From Methyloceanibacter superfactus (GTDB lineage: Bacteria > Pseudomonadota > Alphaproteobacteria > Rhizobiales > Methyloligellaceae), in contig NZ_LPWF01000010.1 in NCBI RefSeq assembly GCF_001723305.1, forward strand, positions 1 through 36,506: a DNA stretch of 36,506 nucleotides. The letters run 5' to 3'. The position numbers and the translations under genes were made by a program. Below are positions 36,184 to 36,506 of this stretch, piece after piece; position 1 is the stretch's first letter; the number at the start of each line of letters is the position of its first letter. The notes beneath the pieces are model-generated. The model did not search any database. It was not told the origin of the DNA and worked only from the letters and a program-made list of their open reading frames with translations.

Positions 36184-36245
36184 CGTACGCCCCGATGACT
36201 GATCCGTCGGCGTCCACACCGTGCGGACGCACCCTCGGGAGCAAT

Positions 36246-36261
36246 TGCAAGGCACATGCCT
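36246..36261 (-). promoter_or_regulatory. Sigma-54 promoter for the second methyltransferase
   Basis: On the minus strand AGGCATGTGCCTTGCA is almost the same as the wzz promoter (14 of 16 bases) and keeps GGC-N7-TTGCA. The predicted start of transcription is near 36235, about 52 nt before the ATG at 36183. Confidence 0.65.
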
Positions 36262-36338
36262 ACGCGGCGGCCGAAGTCGATTTGCGTTTAACGGTACCCC
36301 GCGTCCAAAACGTCCCAAACTCGGGGCTGGATTTGGAG

Positions 36339-36506
36339 TCAGCCGGCGCGCCGCACCGGAGGCTCCGAGACAGGTGGAAACCGCTCCCCCGGGTGTGTCC
36401 CAGACTGACGGTGGAAGCGTTCGCGTGGGTCGTTTTGGGACACGGGCATTCGGGGCGTCCCGGAGATGAGTTCGCGGGCGAGGATGGTTGCGAGTGCGAG
36501 GAGCGC
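36339..36506 (-). CDS. Possible 3' end of a gene cut by the window edge
   Basis: An open frame of 55 codons enters from the right edge and stops at 36339-36341. It has high G/C at third codon positions. The visible residues begin ALLALATILARELISG and become Pro/Arg-rich. No family is recognised. The DNA also carries GTGTCCCA / TGGGACAC repeats (36395-36402 and 36436-36443), so it may be regulatory instead. Confidence 0.3.
   Translation of the reverse strand, partial: ALLALATILARELISGTPRMPVSQNDPRERFHRQSGTHPGERFPPVSEPPVRRAG

Noticed and set aside
1..36506. CRISPR arrays, insertion sequences, prophage genes or rRNA
   Set aside because: No regularly spaced repeats, transposase or integrase frames, phage genes or rRNA segments were seen on either strand.

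Overview
The window is G+C-rich DNA, and its gene content suggests an alphaproteobacterium of the Hyphomicrobiales (Rhizobiales) type. Pointers are an AsmA protein with a Lys/Ala-rich tail, small Cys-containing secreted proteins, an AlgD-like dehydrogenase and a large exopolysaccharide (EPS) locus. No rRNA or marker protein is present, so the order is an inference and the genus is not determined.

Left part (about 1-12,900): mostly housekeeping. It holds tRNA-Ser(CGA), a small Cys-rich secreted protein, a family-3 solute-binding protein, a D-Ala-D-Ala carboxypeptidase, small membrane proteins, a metallophosphoesterase, a stand-alone cyclic-nucleotide-binding protein, AsmA, and then genes around the 3-phosphoglycerate/PEP/pyruvate node: phosphoglycerate mutase (gpmA), PEP synthase (ppsA) and alanine dehydrogenase (ald), with two hypotheticals between them.

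Right part (about 13,000-36,200): a Wzx/Wzy-type EPS locus. One minus-strand operon (27,099 to 18,466) runs GDP-mannose/UDP-glucose dehydrogenase, glycosyltransferase, heparinase II/III-like lyase, Wzy-like polymerase, Wzx-like flippase, glycosyltransferase, with 4-bp overlaps at most junctions. Divergent from it is a plus-strand operon: Wzz/BY-kinase-like co-polymerase, JmjC/cupin-like protein, FemAB/CelD-like acetyltransferase. Around them lie a WcaJ-like initiating phosphotransferase with a methyltransferase, an acyltransferase-3, a second methyltransferase, a split glycosyltransferase, a CapK-like adenylate-forming enzyme with a GH5 glycosidase, and a GINT1-like protein. The likely product is an acidic, acylated polysaccharide; its sugars cannot be read from sequence. 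No outer-membrane exporter is in the window.

Two features stand out. First, five intergenic sites in the EPS locus fit the sigma-54 (RpoN) promoter core GGC-N7-TTGC at plausible distances from start codons, and two weaker ones are present. The locus therefore looks like an RpoN regulon, although no activator gene is in the window. Second, seven genes are broken by eleven shifts, every one of which is repaired by adding a single base, mostly at short homopolymers. This looks like consensus sequencing error rather than real gene decay, so those genes are annotated as single merged units.
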